From positions 248,001 to 312,000 of the forward strand of contig NZ_PIUM01000003.1 in NCBI RefSeq assembly GCF_002845745.1: DNA of 64,000 nt, read 5' to 3'. Each line of letters starts with the position of its first letter. Position 1 is the stretch's first letter. Origin of the DNA: Telmatospirillum siberiense (lineage in GTDB: Bacteria > Pseudomonadota > Alphaproteobacteria > Rhodospirillales > Magnetospirillaceae). Positions 28,288 to 36,941 of this stretch are shown here, in pieces. Position numbers and translations under genes: made by a program. The notes beneath the pieces were generated by a model, which was not told the DNA's origin, did no database searches, and saw only the letters and a program-made list of their open reading frames with translations.

Positions 28288-28560
28288 TGGGGGAGGCCTT
28301 TGGGCATCTCCCGTTGTCTCCGGTTACTCAACGGCTTGAAAGGCAACCCCGGATATTTTGAACCACCAAGGCACCAAGACACCAAGGTGATGGAGTGCGC
28401 CGCAGGCATTCACCCGTTCATCGGATCGATATCCGTGGGATGGGAAAGTAATGCCTGCGGCGCGCATTCTTCTTGGATCCGCCACGCGGCCGGATATATC
28501 GGGAAACGCCTTGGTGTCTTGGTGCCTTGGTGGTTCATCAAAAGCCGGAACGCACCGGAA
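28260..28560. repeat. Dispersed nested-palindrome repeat, copy 1
   Basis: A perfect 28-bp inverted repeat has arms at 28360-28387 and 28509-28536 (core ACCAAGGCACCAAG). Nested inside is a perfect 14-bp pair, GCGCCGCAGGCATT at 28397-28410 with its complement at 28450-28463. The same sequence in opposite orientation, including flanks such as CCGGATATTTTGAACCACC and CCCTTTGATGGGG, is at 42485-42813. No transposase is present, so it looks like a non-autonomous element (MITE- or REP-like). Outer limits of this copy are approximate. Confidence 0.8.
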
Positions 28561-28600
28561 CCGGTCACCGAACCCTCAATAGTCTCACCCGCCACCCGCG

Positions 28601-29407
28601 TCAGGATCGCCCGCCCGGAGCGAAACGGGATAATCCCAGCGCATCGACCAATCGACGCAATTCCTGGCGGGCGGCGACGTGCGACAGGCTCATTTCGATC
28701 CCCGACCCCTCACCCAGATCGAAGAGCGTCAGCCCTTCCAGGAAAAGCTCACGGTAGATCACCCGTTCGCCGAGGCCGCCGATCAACCGAAAACCGATCC
28801 GTTTCGCCAGTTCGCCCAACAGACGCTCCATCTCGCGTTTGTTGCGGGCGTCGAGCGTCGACAACCGGTTGCGCAGGACGAACCAGTCGACCACGGCCTT
28901 TTCCCCACGCAAGGCGCGAAGCTTCTTGGTTTCCCATACCATCTCGCTGTAATGGCTGGGCCGGCTGATTTTCATATTTTCGGGATCGACCTTGGCCAGC
29001 ACGTCGAGGTCGATGAAGCTGTCGTTCAGTGGCGTGACCAGGGTATCGGCATAGGAATGGCCGAGGCGGGACAGCGGATGATCGCTGCCCGGAGTATCGA
29101 CCACCACCACATCGTGAGCCGCCCGCATCCGTTCCAACGCCGCCAGAAACCGCGCCTCGTCGGACGAAACGTCGGAAGTCGGCGGCACCGCCTCGTGATC
29201 GGGCATGGTCAACGCACGGCCGCTGGCGGCCTTGCGCCGACGGTTTTCCACATAGCGGCTCAACGTCGCCTGCCGCGCATCGAGATCGATGGTTCCGACC
29301 GAGGCGCCCAAAGCGAGCAGCGATACCGCCAGATGCATGGCCACCGTCGACTTGCCGGTTCCCCCCTTCTCGTTGCCGATGACGATGACATGAGCCGGAC
29401 CGCTCAT
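28601..29407 (-). CDS. mipZ: MipZ-type ParA family ATPase, division-site positioning
   Basis: The chosen ATG at 29407 has GGAGGT 8 bp upstream and gives 268 residues, the usual MipZ length. The deviant Walker A NEKGGTGKST follows VIVIG at residues 5-9. LDARQATLSRYVENR is the MipZ switch-region signature, and DVVVVDTPGSDHPLSR is the Walker B region. In alphaproteobacteria MipZ forms a gradient from the ParB-bound origin and blocks FtsZ polymerisation away from midcell. An in-frame upstream ATG at 29476 would add 23 residues that look like a degenerate copy of this N-terminus. Confidence 0.9.
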   Translation of the reverse strand: MSGPAHVIVIGNEKGGTGKSTVAMHLAVSLLALGASVGTIDLDARQATLSRYVENRRRKAASGRALTMPDHEAVPPTSDVSSDEARFLAALERMRAAHDVVVVDTPGSDHPLSRLGHSYADTLVTPLNDSFIDLDVLAKVDPENMKISRPSHYSEMVWETKKLRALRGEKAVVDWFVLRNRLSTLDARNKREMERLLGELAKRIGFRLIGGLGERVIYRELFLEGLTLFDLGEGSGIEMSLSHVAARQELRRLVDALGLSRFAPGGRS

Positions 29408-29476
29408 ACGTTTTACCTCCGTTCCCCCGTCACCGGCGCTGGCGCCGATGACAATGAACTGCGACGAGCCGCTCAT
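29408..29476 (-). other. In-frame 23-codon leader resembling the mipZ 5' end
   Basis: Read on the minus strand, 29476-29408 starts ATGAGCGG, as mipZ does. It encodes FIVIGASAGDGGTE, which parallels the VIVIGNEKGGTGKS of mipZ but lacks the P-loop lysine. GGGAG stands 10 bp upstream. It is either a partial tandem duplication or an alternative translated N-terminus. Confidence 0.55.
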
Positions 29477-29561
29477 GCTTTTCAATCTCCCCCATGCCCA
29501 CGAAGGGCGGTCGCGTTCCACCGTTCGCCCCTGGCAAAAACGCCCGCGCGCCCCGGCTATC

Positions 29562-30698
29562 TCACCCGCCCAAACTCACCCCGACCAGACGACCAATTCC
29601 AAACGTCAATCCCGCCGCGGCGAAGCCGATGAGCAATTGGCGGGTGGCCGAAAACAGAAAGCTTCGCCCGGTGAACAAGGCGGTTCCAGCTCCAATTCCA
29701 CACAAGGCCGCGCCGCTCGCGCCCAGGCTGCCGAGCAGGGCGGGAACGCCATCAAGGAAGCAGTATGGCAGGATGGGAAAGATCGCCCCCAGGCCGAACA
29801 GACCGAAAGACGTAATCGCCGCCGACCAGGCCGAACCGCCCAGCGATTCCGGATCGATACCCAGTTCCTCGCGCACCAGGGTATCGAGAGCGGTCTGCGT
29901 GTTGGCCATCATCCGCCCGGCCAGTTCGCGCGCCTCCGCCTCCCCCAGCCCCTTGGCCTGGTAGATCAGGATCAACTCCTCGCGTTCCTCATCGGGAGAT
30001 TGGCTCAACTCCTCGGCTTCGGTGGCGATCTGACGTTGGTAGAGTTCGCGCGAGCTATTGACCGAGAGCCATTCGCCCATCGCCATCGAGCAGGCACCCG
30101 CCACCAATCCGGCGGCGCCGGTCAGGAGGATGACGTGGCGATCCGCCATCGCTCCGGCGATGGCCATCACCAAGCTGAGATTGGAAACCAATCCATCGTT
30201 GGCCCCCAGCACGGCGGCGCGCAGGGCATTTCCCCCCATGGCGCGGTGCCGGCCTTCGAGATTGGCGAGCGCGCTGCCGGACAACCCGGCGCTCCCCGAT
30301 GATTGCTGGGCGATGGCCTGCACGATGCGGGCATGGGACCGTTCGGCGGCCGGCAAACGGCCGGCGACGGCCTCCGGCTGATTGTCGTAGCTGCCGATGT
30401 CGGCCTGCTCCAGCGCGTTGACCGTCGGTAAAACGAAGGAAACGCCCATCCGGCGAGCCAGCCACGTCAACAAACGGGTACGCGGACTGGGCTTCGGAAT
30501 CGAGACGGGCAACCCCGCCTTGGCGAGCTTGGCCTGCCAGAACGCGACATGGGCATCCTCTATGGCGGCCAGTCTGGCGAAAATCTTGGCAAGCCGCGAA
30601 TCGCCTTCCACCTCGGCGAGGGCACGATAAAGGGCGCTGCTGTCGACCTCTCCCTGCAGATTGCTGCGATACCGGCTTTCGGGAGTTGGGTTCACCAT
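29562..30698 (-). CDS. mbfA: Membrane-bound ferritin MbfA (ferritin-like domain plus VIT1/CCC1 transporter)
   Basis: The ATG at 30698, preceded by AGGGG, gives 378 residues; the GTG at 30758 is less likely. The N-terminal ~150 residues are a ferritin-like helical bundle, with E-x-x-H at AAIEDAHVAFW and a further RSHARIV helix. The C-terminal ~220 residues are a VIT1/CCC1 iron/manganese transporter domain (LGANDGLVSNLSLVMAIAGA, MAMGEWLSVNSSRELYQRQI). MbfA exports iron and protects against iron and peroxide stress in alphaproteobacteria, usually under Irr. I did not find a convincing Irr box upstream. It is transcribed alone. Confidence 0.88.
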   Translation of the reverse strand: MVNPTPESRYRSNLQGEVDSSALYRALAEVEGDSRLAKIFARLAAIEDAHVAFWQAKLAKAGLPVSIPKPSPRTRLLTWLARRMGVSFVLPTVNALEQADIGSYDNQPEAVAGRLPAAERSHARIVQAIAQQSSGSAGLSGSALANLEGRHRAMGGNALRAAVLGANDGLVSNLSLVMAIAGAMADRHVILLTGAAGLVAGACSMAMGEWLSVNSSRELYQRQIATEAEELSQSPDEEREELILIYQAKGLGEAEARELAGRMMANTQTALDTLVREELGIDPESLGGSAWSAAITSFGLFGLGAIFPILPYCFLDGVPALLGSLGASGAALCGIGAGTALFTGRSFLFSATRQLLIGFAAAGLTFGIGRLVGVSLGG

Positions 30699-30939
30699 GA
30701 ATTCAAGGCCCCTTTTTGTCGCCTGGATTTGAGGACAATTAGGGGAGATGTCGACCACGGGTCAAGTCGCCATTGCGCTTTCCGCCTGTCGATCTACGCG
30801 AATCTTCTCGTCGTCGTTTGATGGGAGGGGGCGCAAGGGGGGCGCCAATTCTTCTCCATCTGCCACCGGCTTTCGTGTTTCCTTGTCTAATGCTATGCTC
30901 CGGCGGTCACATCTTGTATTTCGGGGATTCCACTTCATC

Positions 30940-32043
30940 ATGACCGAACGTTTGGATTGCGCCGTCATCGGAGCCGGAGTGATTGGCCTGGCCATCGCCC
31001 GTGCCTTGGCCTTGGCCGGCCACGAGGTAATCGTGCTGGAGGCCGAAGACGCCATCGGCACCGGCACCAGTTCCCGAAACAGCGAAGTCCTGCACGCCGG
31101 CATGTACTATCCGGCCGGAAGTCTCAAGGCGCGCCTCTGCGTGAAGGGCAACGCCATGCTGCGGGGCTATCTCGCCGAACGTCGGGTCGATCATAAGATG
31201 CTGGGCAAATTGATCGTCGCCACCGACACCGAGGAAGAGGCCCAACTCGACGCCATTTTGGCCAAAGGCCAGACCAACGGGGTCGAACGGCTGAACCGCC
31301 TCAGCGCGGCGCAGGCTCACGCGCTGGAACCGGCCGTAAGATGCACGGCGGCCTTGCATTCCCCCCTGACCGGCATTATCGACACCCATGGCTACATGCT
31401 GGTGCTGCAGGGCGATATCGAGGCGGCAGGAGGCATCGTCGCCTTGAAAAGCCCGGTCCTGAGGGGCGAAATCTCCGACAAGGGCATCCTGCTTTCGGTG
31501 GGAGGCGACGAGCCCAGCCAGGTTCTCTGCGGCCGCGTCGTCAATGCCGGCGGGTTGGGAGCCCAGGCGATCGGCGCCTCTTTCGCCGGCCTTTCCCCGG
31601 AAACCGTGCCGCCGCTTTATTTGTGCAAGGGCAACTATTTTCTGCTCGGTGGACGGGTCCCGTTCTCACGGTTGGTTTATCCGACCCCGCAAAGCGCCGG
31701 CCTCGGCGTGCATTTCACGCTCGATCTGGCGGGACAGGGCCGTTTCGGTCCGGACGTCGAATGGGTCGACGAGGCCCATTACGAGGTCGATGCCCGCCGC
31801 GGCGACGGCTTCTACGCGGCGATCCGCCGATATTGGCCGGATCTCAAGGATGACGCTCTGCGTCCGGGCTTCGCCGGCATTCGGACCAAACTGAAACCAC
31901 AGGGGCAGACGGCAAGCGATTTTCTGATCCAGGGGCCGGCCGATCATGGCGTCGATGGCCTGGTCAATCTTTACGGCATGGAATCGCCCGGATTGACGGC
32001 ATCGCTGGCCATTGGCGCGCATGTCGCGGAGTTGTTGCAATGA
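30940..32043 (+). CDS. FAD-dependent oxidoreductase, L-2-hydroxyglutarate dehydrogenase-like
   Basis: The ATG at 30940 gives 367 residues; the frame is open further upstream but without family sequence. The N-terminal dinucleotide motif GAGVIGLAIARAL and the acidic end IVLEAE are those of DAO-type FAD enzymes. SSRNSEVLHAGMYYP is the LhgO signature, and the C-terminus has YGMESPGLTASLAIG. Family members oxidise L-2-hydroxyglutarate or related hydroxyacids, passing electrons to the quinone pool. Its stop overlaps the start of the GH114-like gene (ATGA). Confidence 0.88.
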   Translation: MTERLDCAVIGAGVIGLAIARALALAGHEVIVLEAEDAIGTGTSSRNSEVLHAGMYYPAGSLKARLCVKGNAMLRGYLAERRVDHKMLGKLIVATDTEEEAQLDAILAKGQTNGVERLNRLSAAQAHALEPAVRCTAALHSPLTGIIDTHGYMLVLQGDIEAAGGIVALKSPVLRGEISDKGILLSVGGDEPSQVLCGRVVNAGGLGAQAIGASFAGLSPETVPPLYLCKGNYFLLGGRVPFSRLVYPTPQSAGLGVHFTLDLAGQGRFGPDVEWVDEAHYEVDARRGDGFYAAIRRYWPDLKDDALRPGFAGIRTKLKPQGQTASDFLIQGPADHGVDGLVNLYGMESPGLTASLAIGAHVAELLQ

Positions 32044-33164
32044 TCGGCAGACGGACTTTCGGATTGGGGCTGGGCGCCATGGGACTGGCGGGCCTGGGAC
32101 TGGGATGGCCGCGAGACGCCGCCGCGGCATTGCGGATCAACGGCCGCCTCTTCCCCGACAAGGATCGCAAGCTGCGCGATATTCCCTACACGCCTTTCGA
32201 ACAGATCCCCAACCATCGCCAGTACATGCGCGACATCGTGATCGCGCTTTCGTCCTACGCCAAGGGGCGCAAATCGAACTTCATCATGCTGGGGCGCGAT
32301 GCGCCGGAATTGCTCGTCAAGGACCAGCGGGAGTGGGACTGGGAAAGCGGGCGGGACGTCGACGGCGCCGCAGCCGGCAAATACACGCCCGTGGGCAGCG
32401 TCGTGCGGCCCTATCTGAAAGCGATCGACGGCATCCTGTTCGATGGTCTTTTCTGCGGCATGGACGGCTTCGACCAACCGACCGATCCGACCTCCGCCAA
32501 GGTGGCGCTGAGCGCCGTCTCCACCTTGCAGAAGGAAGGACGCCGGGTATTTTCCCTCGAATATGCCAAGGACAAGACGCAAGTCGCGGCGGCGACGAAG
32601 AAGGCCGCGCAGGTCAAGGTCCTGGACTATGTCACCCAGGACGACGCGCGACAATTCGGACAGATCCCCGCAGGCAGACCGCCTTCTGAAAACGCCGAGC
32701 ATGTCACCGACCTCGACCATGTCCGCAATTTCCTGCCCTTGTTGCATTCGACAGCGTTCGGCAGCAAGGACGACTGGGTTTCGGCACTGGCGCGGACGAA
32801 TTACGACATGCTGCTGCTCGACCCCTTCTGGCGGGGCGTGGAACCGCTGACGGCCATCGACATCAAGGCGCTGCAGATGAAGCAACTTGGCAGCCGGCGC
32901 CTTGTGCTGGCCGAACTGTCGCTGGGCCGGGCGATGGACACCAAATTCTATTGGAAAAAGGACTGGACGGTCGGCTCCCCCGATTGGCTGGTCGCGCCCG
33001 CCCCCGATCAGCCCGGACAGACGATGGTCCGCTATTGGGATGAGGGCTGGAAGAGCGTCATCGGCCAATATATGCAAGGGCTGATCGACATCGGCGTCGA
33101 TGGCGTTCTGTTGAACGACCTGGACGCCTATTTTTATTTCGAGGACATGATGCCGCTGCGCTGA
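32040..33164 (+). CDS. Tat-exported GH114/TM1410-like protein
   Basis: This 374-residue protein begins MIGRRTFGLGLGAMGLAG, a twin-arginine signal with cleavage near AAAA. The mature part shows the TIM-barrel pattern of the endo-alpha-1,4-polygalactosaminidase (GH114)/TM1410 superfamily: NYDMLLLDPFW, RRLVLAELSLGRAMD, and IDIGVDGVLLNDLDAYFYF near the end. Galactosaminogalactan-type hydrolysis is the family activity, but most bacterial relatives are untested. It overlaps the FAD oxidoreductase by 4 bp, an odd coupling for a glycosidase. Confidence 0.7.
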   Translation: MIGRRTFGLGLGAMGLAGLGLGWPRDAAAALRINGRLFPDKDRKLRDIPYTPFEQIPNHRQYMRDIVIALSSYAKGRKSNFIMLGRDAPELLVKDQREWDWESGRDVDGAAAGKYTPVGSVVRPYLKAIDGILFDGLFCGMDGFDQPTDPTSAKVALSAVSTLQKEGRRVFSLEYAKDKTQVAAATKKAAQVKVLDYVTQDDARQFGQIPAGRPPSENAEHVTDLDHVRNFLPLLHSTAFGSKDDWVSALARTNYDMLLLDPFWRGVEPLTAIDIKALQMKQLGSRRLVLAELSLGRAMDTKFYWKKDWTVGSPDWLVAPAPDQPGQTMVRYWDEGWKSVIGQYMQGLIDIGVDGVLLNDLDAYFYFEDMMPLR

Positions 33165-33262
33165 TCGGGGATGCGGCCTGGGGCCTTATGCCAAGTCTCG
33201 GCAATCGAAACCGATCACCGAGCCCTCAATCGCCGGGCGGGTTTCTCTGAAACCCTAGGCTT

Positions 33263-33295
33263 CGCGCCAACGATGGCGCGGGCCCTCAATGGGCC
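33263..33295. terminator. Two adjacent hairpins between convergent genes
   Basis: CGCGCCA-ACGA-TGGCGCG (33263-33280) is followed directly by GGCCC-TCAAT-GGGCC (33281-33295). They lie between the convergent GH114-like and cobD genes. No T-run follows, so a terminator role is inferred from position and stem stability only. Confidence 0.4.
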
Positions 33296-33324
33296 AGACT
33301 AAGTCTCGATAAGACAACTTGGTA

Positions 33325-34350
33325 TTAGTTTCGCCAATCCGTCAATGCCATTTCCAGACGCCGCCGGCCCTCTTCGCCCGGCGGCAAACCGACCCTCAGC
33401 CAGCGCGGGGATGCGGCAAACGGCCGGACCAGGATTCCCCGCTGCCCGAGATGCTCGTAAAGCGCCCAGGCTCTGGGTGCGTTGATCAGCCGAAACAATG
33501 CCGTACCGCCGGCAATGGACAGTTCGGCCTTGGCGAGCAGCGTATCGAGCAATCCGGCTTCGCGAACCAGCCGGACACGGGCCTTTTCCATCCACTCCTG
33601 GTCAGCCAGGGCGATCCGCCCGATATGCAACGCCGGACCACTGACCGGCCATGGCCCCAATGTGGTGCGCAAAAGCCGCGCCATGGCGGGATCGCAAATG
33701 ACGAAACCCAGGCGCAATCCAGCCAGACCGAAGAACTTTCCAAAACTACGCAAAACCACAAGCCCGGGATGAACATGCGGTGCCAGGGACTGGTCGGGAT
33801 CGATATCGCCGAATGCCTCGTCAACCACGAGCAACCCGCCTTTCTTGGCAAGAGTGGCGGCGACTTCGAGCAACCGCTTCGGATCGTGCCGGCGCCCATC
33901 GGGATTGTTCGGATTGACCACCACCACGACATCGACGTCCCCGATCCGTTCGATGGTTTCGCAAGGCAGGATCTGATGTCCGGAGTTCGTCCAGGCCGCC
34001 GTGTGTTCGGCATAGGTCGGCCCGATCACCGCGACCCGGGAAAACGGGCGCAACCGCGGCAGCGTCTGAATGACGGCCTGACTTCCGGCGGCCACCACGA
34101 TCTGTTCGGCGGCGGCAACGCCGTAGGCGGCGGCGGCGGCCTCGCGCAGGGCCCCTTCCATGGTCGCATCGGGCAACCGCTGGCAGTAACTCAGATCCAG
34201 GGCCGGCAAGGGATAGGGAAACGGGCTGATACCGGTAGACAGGTCGAGCCATCCCGCGGCAGGCCGGCCGAAACGAGCATCGGCCGCGGCCAAGTCTCCG
34301 CCATGAGTCGGCAGGGCAAAGGGGTCGATAGAGGAAAAAAGCGATCGCAT
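33325..34350 (-). CDS. cobD: L-threonine-O-3-phosphate decarboxylase (cobalamin synthesis)
   Basis: The ATG at 34350 gives 341 residues, the normal length; the upstream open frame encodes nothing family-like. This fold-type I PLP enzyme shows WLDLSTGISPFPYP near the N-terminus, VVVNPNNPDG in the middle, the PLP-lysine segment SFGKFFGLAGLRLGF, and a C-terminal substrate arginine region (RWLRVGLP). It supplies (R)-1-aminopropan-2-ol phosphate for the nucleotide loop of B12. In the Pseudomonas denitrificans scheme the same gene is called cobC. No other cob gene is in the window. Confidence 0.88.
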   Translation of the reverse strand: MRSLFSSIDPFALPTHGGDLAAADARFGRPAAGWLDLSTGISPFPYPLPALDLSYCQRLPDATMEGALREAAAAAYGVAAAEQIVVAAGSQAVIQTLPRLRPFSRVAVIGPTYAEHTAAWTNSGHQILPCETIERIGDVDVVVVVNPNNPDGRRHDPKRLLEVAATLAKKGGLLVVDEAFGDIDPDQSLAPHVHPGLVVLRSFGKFFGLAGLRLGFVICDPAMARLLRTTLGPWPVSGPALHIGRIALADQEWMEKARVRLVREAGLLDTLLAKAELSIAGGTALFRLINAPRAWALYEHLGQRGILVRPFAASPRWLRVGLPPGEEGRRRLEMALTDWRN

Positions 34351-35052
34351 GGCCTGGTGATTCTTAATAAACGGCTCCAAGGGCTCTCTCCCGTGGCAGG
34401 TCGGGGCCCGATCGGCAAGGATCGAACCACAACCGTCTCCGATAGTCGATGACGTTTTGGGTGAACATGCCACGCAGGTCGGATAGCGCGCCTTTTTGTA
34501 TAAACGGCCTGGGACAAAAATTAAGAAAAGCTCCCTACGGTTCGCAACCGGTTCAGCCCATGATCCGCCCGCGAGAAAAACTTCGCTCCTCGAAGCCCAA
34601 AAGGGAATAGTTACGGTTTCATGTCGAATGGCGATCACCCGCCCCATTACCCCCGATAGAATTTCCGGAACAAGCCCCCCCACGAACAGGCGCAAAGGCT
34701 CTGATTCTGAAGAATCGGTAAATTTAGGCTTCAAAATCCCCCCCCGAACGGGCTACCTTGATCGCGCGGGGGCACTCCGGTTAGAACATCCGTCCAGGGG
34801 GCGGAGACATCACCGACCGGGTTGTCGAGCAAATACGCCACGCGGTGCTGACCGTCGCTGGCTCGGGGAAATTGGATCGGAAATTTTGTCGGCGATGGCT
34901 GCGGATCGTAAGGTCAATTTGCGCATCGAGGCAACTTTCGGTTCCACATCTGTATCCCCCCCGCGGGATGGACGCCGGTTCACAAGGCGATCCCGTCTCT
35001 GTATCCGGTGTTGGTCACGGGGGAAAGACGCTTGGCGGATCGGCGATCACTC
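34351..35052. other. 702-bp gap without a recognisable gene
   Basis: The region lies between the divergent cobD and M23 peptidase genes. Open frames here (for example 34496-35056) show no family sequence or ribosome site. I see two related half-elements ahead of cobD, read on its strand: GCCGTTTATACAAAAAGG with CCGACCTGCGTGGCATG, and CCGACCTGCCACGGGAG with GCCGTTTATTAAGAATC. Their order suggests a palindromic regulatory arrangement. I looked for a cobalamin riboswitch and did not find the conserved core. The part near 34690-34790 has a C-run and AT-rich spacer. Confidence 0.4.
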
Positions 35053-36405
35053 ATGAGACCCCAGGAAGGAATGTGGCGCTTCCTTCGCCACACCTTTCCC
35101 GAACGCCAAATCCTTGTGCGGGATCATGGGCGCATCCGTTGCTTCAGCCTGGGTACCTTGCACCAAATGCTGATCACCGGGGTCATTGCGGGATGTGTGT
35201 TATGGGCCCTGCTGGCCACCGCGGCCTATCTGGACGGTGTCGCCACATTGGCCTCGAAAGAAGACGAAATCGCCCACCGGACGGCCGAACTGGACGGGGT
35301 CAAGGCCAACTATCAAGCCGCGTTCGGACGGCTCGACGAATTCCAAGGCATCTTTTCGGGCATCACCTGCGAAATTTCGGATATCCAAGACAGCTTGCTG
35401 CGCATCGCCGAGCGAAGCGTAAGCTCCGCCAAGCGCGGGCAGGCCGTGGCCGCCATGCCCCGCCTGGACCCCGACGCCAGCGGATGCCGGGTCGTCGCCG
35501 CCGACACCGATCCGAAGGCCGCGACATCCGACGGCGGTTCCTTGAAGGATACCAAACGCATCATTGGATCCTTAAAGGAAGGCGCCGGAAAGGATGGCGC
35601 CTTGCCGGGCAAGGACGCCACCGCTAAGGACGGCGCCCCCATCGATCAGGAAGCCCTGCGTCGGCGCGCCGCCCATCTCGAAGAGGAACTGGCCAAATTG
35701 AAAGCCAGCCATGGCGCCTTCCTCGAACAAACGGCAGGCGTCGCCGCGGTGCGGATCGGGGAATTGGAAAAGGCGCTGTCCTCCGTGGGAGTCGACGCCA
35801 AAGTCCTGAATGGAGACGCAAATCGCCGCGGCCGCAAGATCGAGGATGAGAAAAACAGCATCTTCGGACGCGGCGGGCCGTTCATCGCGGCGAAGCGCGG
35901 CGCGGGCATCCCCTCCGATGGCTTCAATCCGGTAGCCCTGTTCAATACTCACGCAGATCGCCTGGACAATCTGACAGCCGCGATCAAGACGCTGCCATTG
36001 GGTGAACCCCTCGCCGACTACGAGGTCACCAGCCCTTTTGGCGCTCGCAACGATCCGATCAACGCGATGACCGGCATTCATGAAGGCGTCGACCTTGGCG
36101 CGGTGACGGGAACCCCCGTCATGGCGACGGGCGATGGGCAGGTGGTTTGGGCTTCCTGGCGCGACCGCTATGGTCTCCTGGTGGAGATCGAACATGGAGC
36201 TGGCCTGCGTACCCGTTACGCCCATTTGTCGAAAGTTCTGGTCAATGTCGGCCAGCACGTATCGCGCGGAGCGCCCTTGGGCCTCGTCGGCGAGACCGGT
36301 CGGACCACCGGGCCTCATTTGCATTATGAAGTGCGCATGGGCGATCAGGCGACCAATCCAATGAAATTCATTATGGCAGGGCAAAATGTTCTCAAAGGGC
36401 AATAA
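35053..36405 (+). CDS. M23 family metallopeptidase, inner-membrane anchored
   Basis: The protein has 450 residues from 35053; an ATG at 35071 with AGGAAGGA directly before it is an alternative start. It has one membrane helix (LITGVIAGCVLWALLATAAY) and a periplasmic coiled-coil region (about 70-260). The C-terminal LytM/M23 domain carries zinc ligands in GIHEGVDLG (His, Asp) and HLHYEV (His-x-His). This is a peptidoglycan DD-endopeptidase of the type that works with bactofilins in cell-shape control. The bactofilin gene overlaps its 3' end by 20 bp. Confidence 0.9.
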   Translation: MRPQEGMWRFLRHTFPERQILVRDHGRIRCFSLGTLHQMLITGVIAGCVLWALLATAAYLDGVATLASKEDEIAHRTAELDGVKANYQAAFGRLDEFQGIFSGITCEISDIQDSLLRIAERSVSSAKRGQAVAAMPRLDPDASGCRVVAADTDPKAATSDGGSLKDTKRIIGSLKEGAGKDGALPGKDATAKDGAPIDQEALRRRAAHLEEELAKLKASHGAFLEQTAGVAAVRIGELEKALSSVGVDAKVLNGDANRRGRKIEDEKNSIFGRGGPFIAAKRGAGIPSDGFNPVALFNTHADRLDNLTAAIKTLPLGEPLADYEVTSPFGARNDPINAMTGIHEGVDLGAVTGTPVMATGDGQVVWASWRDRYGLLVEIEHGAGLRTRYAHLSKVLVNVGQHVSRGAPLGLVGETGRTTGPHLHYEVRMGDQATNPMKFIMAGQNVLKGQ

Positions 36406-36895
36406 GACCGCCTCGCGGCGTTCCACCCCTTCGATCATCGGGGGAGATTGCACCTTTACGGGTGACATCTTAAGCGAAGGGGAAGTGCAGATAGACGGAC
36501 GCCTGGAAGGCGACGTCCGCTGCCGCAATCTGGTCATCGGAGAACAAGGCTCGGTGACCGGTGAAATCAGTGCCGAGGCCGTCAACGTGTTGGGAACGGT
36601 TACCGGCCAGATCACCGCGCAAACCGTCGCGCTGGCCCGAACGGCCCGCATCCTGGGCGATATCACTCACGACAGCCTGTCGGTCGAAGTGGGCGCCTAT
36701 GTGGAAGGCCGGTTCAATCGCCTTCCCTCCGAAACGACCAGTTCCATCGCCGCCTCCCTCGCGGAAAGGGAATTGGCCCGCTCCTCCGCCGGACAACAGG
36801 CTTTATTGACCAGCCAGCCCGAATCCGATACAGCCACGTCGGACAAGAGCGAAGATCACTCAGGCCCCGGAAAAGTAGTTCTGCTCGGCAGCTAG
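36386..36895 (+). CDS. Bactofilin
   Basis: This 169-residue protein has a central bactofilin beta-helix (residues about 15-115; GDCTFTGDILSEGEVQIDG and GRLEGDVRCRNLVIGEQG are region markers). Unstructured termini flank it, and no signal peptide is present. Bactofilins polymerise without nucleotide at the inner face of the membrane and recruit wall enzymes. Overlap with the M23 peptidase gene argues that the two proteins form one shape-determining module, as in Helicobacter, Caulobacter and Leptospira examples. Confidence 0.92.
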   Translation: MFSKGNKTASRRSTPSIIGGDCTFTGDILSEGEVQIDGRLEGDVRCRNLVIGEQGSVTGEISAEAVNVLGTVTGQITAQTVALARTARILGDITHDSLSVEVGAYVEGRFNRLPSETTSSIAASLAERELARSSAGQQALLTSQPESDTATSDKSEDHSGPGKVVLLGS

Positions 36896-36941
36896 AACGG
36901 CTCCCACGCTTTTTTCAAGGCTCTGGGCCTCGCTCGGCTTT

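Noticed and set aside
34351-34560. Cobalamin riboswitch upstream of cobD
   Set aside because: ACCTGCC-like strings occur, but I could not place the conserved core and pseudoknot elements; evidence too weak to annotate.
34496-35056. 186-codon frame in the cobD/M23 gap
   Set aside because: Arg/Ser/Pro-rich with no motif; it ends just inside the next gene and has no ribosome site.
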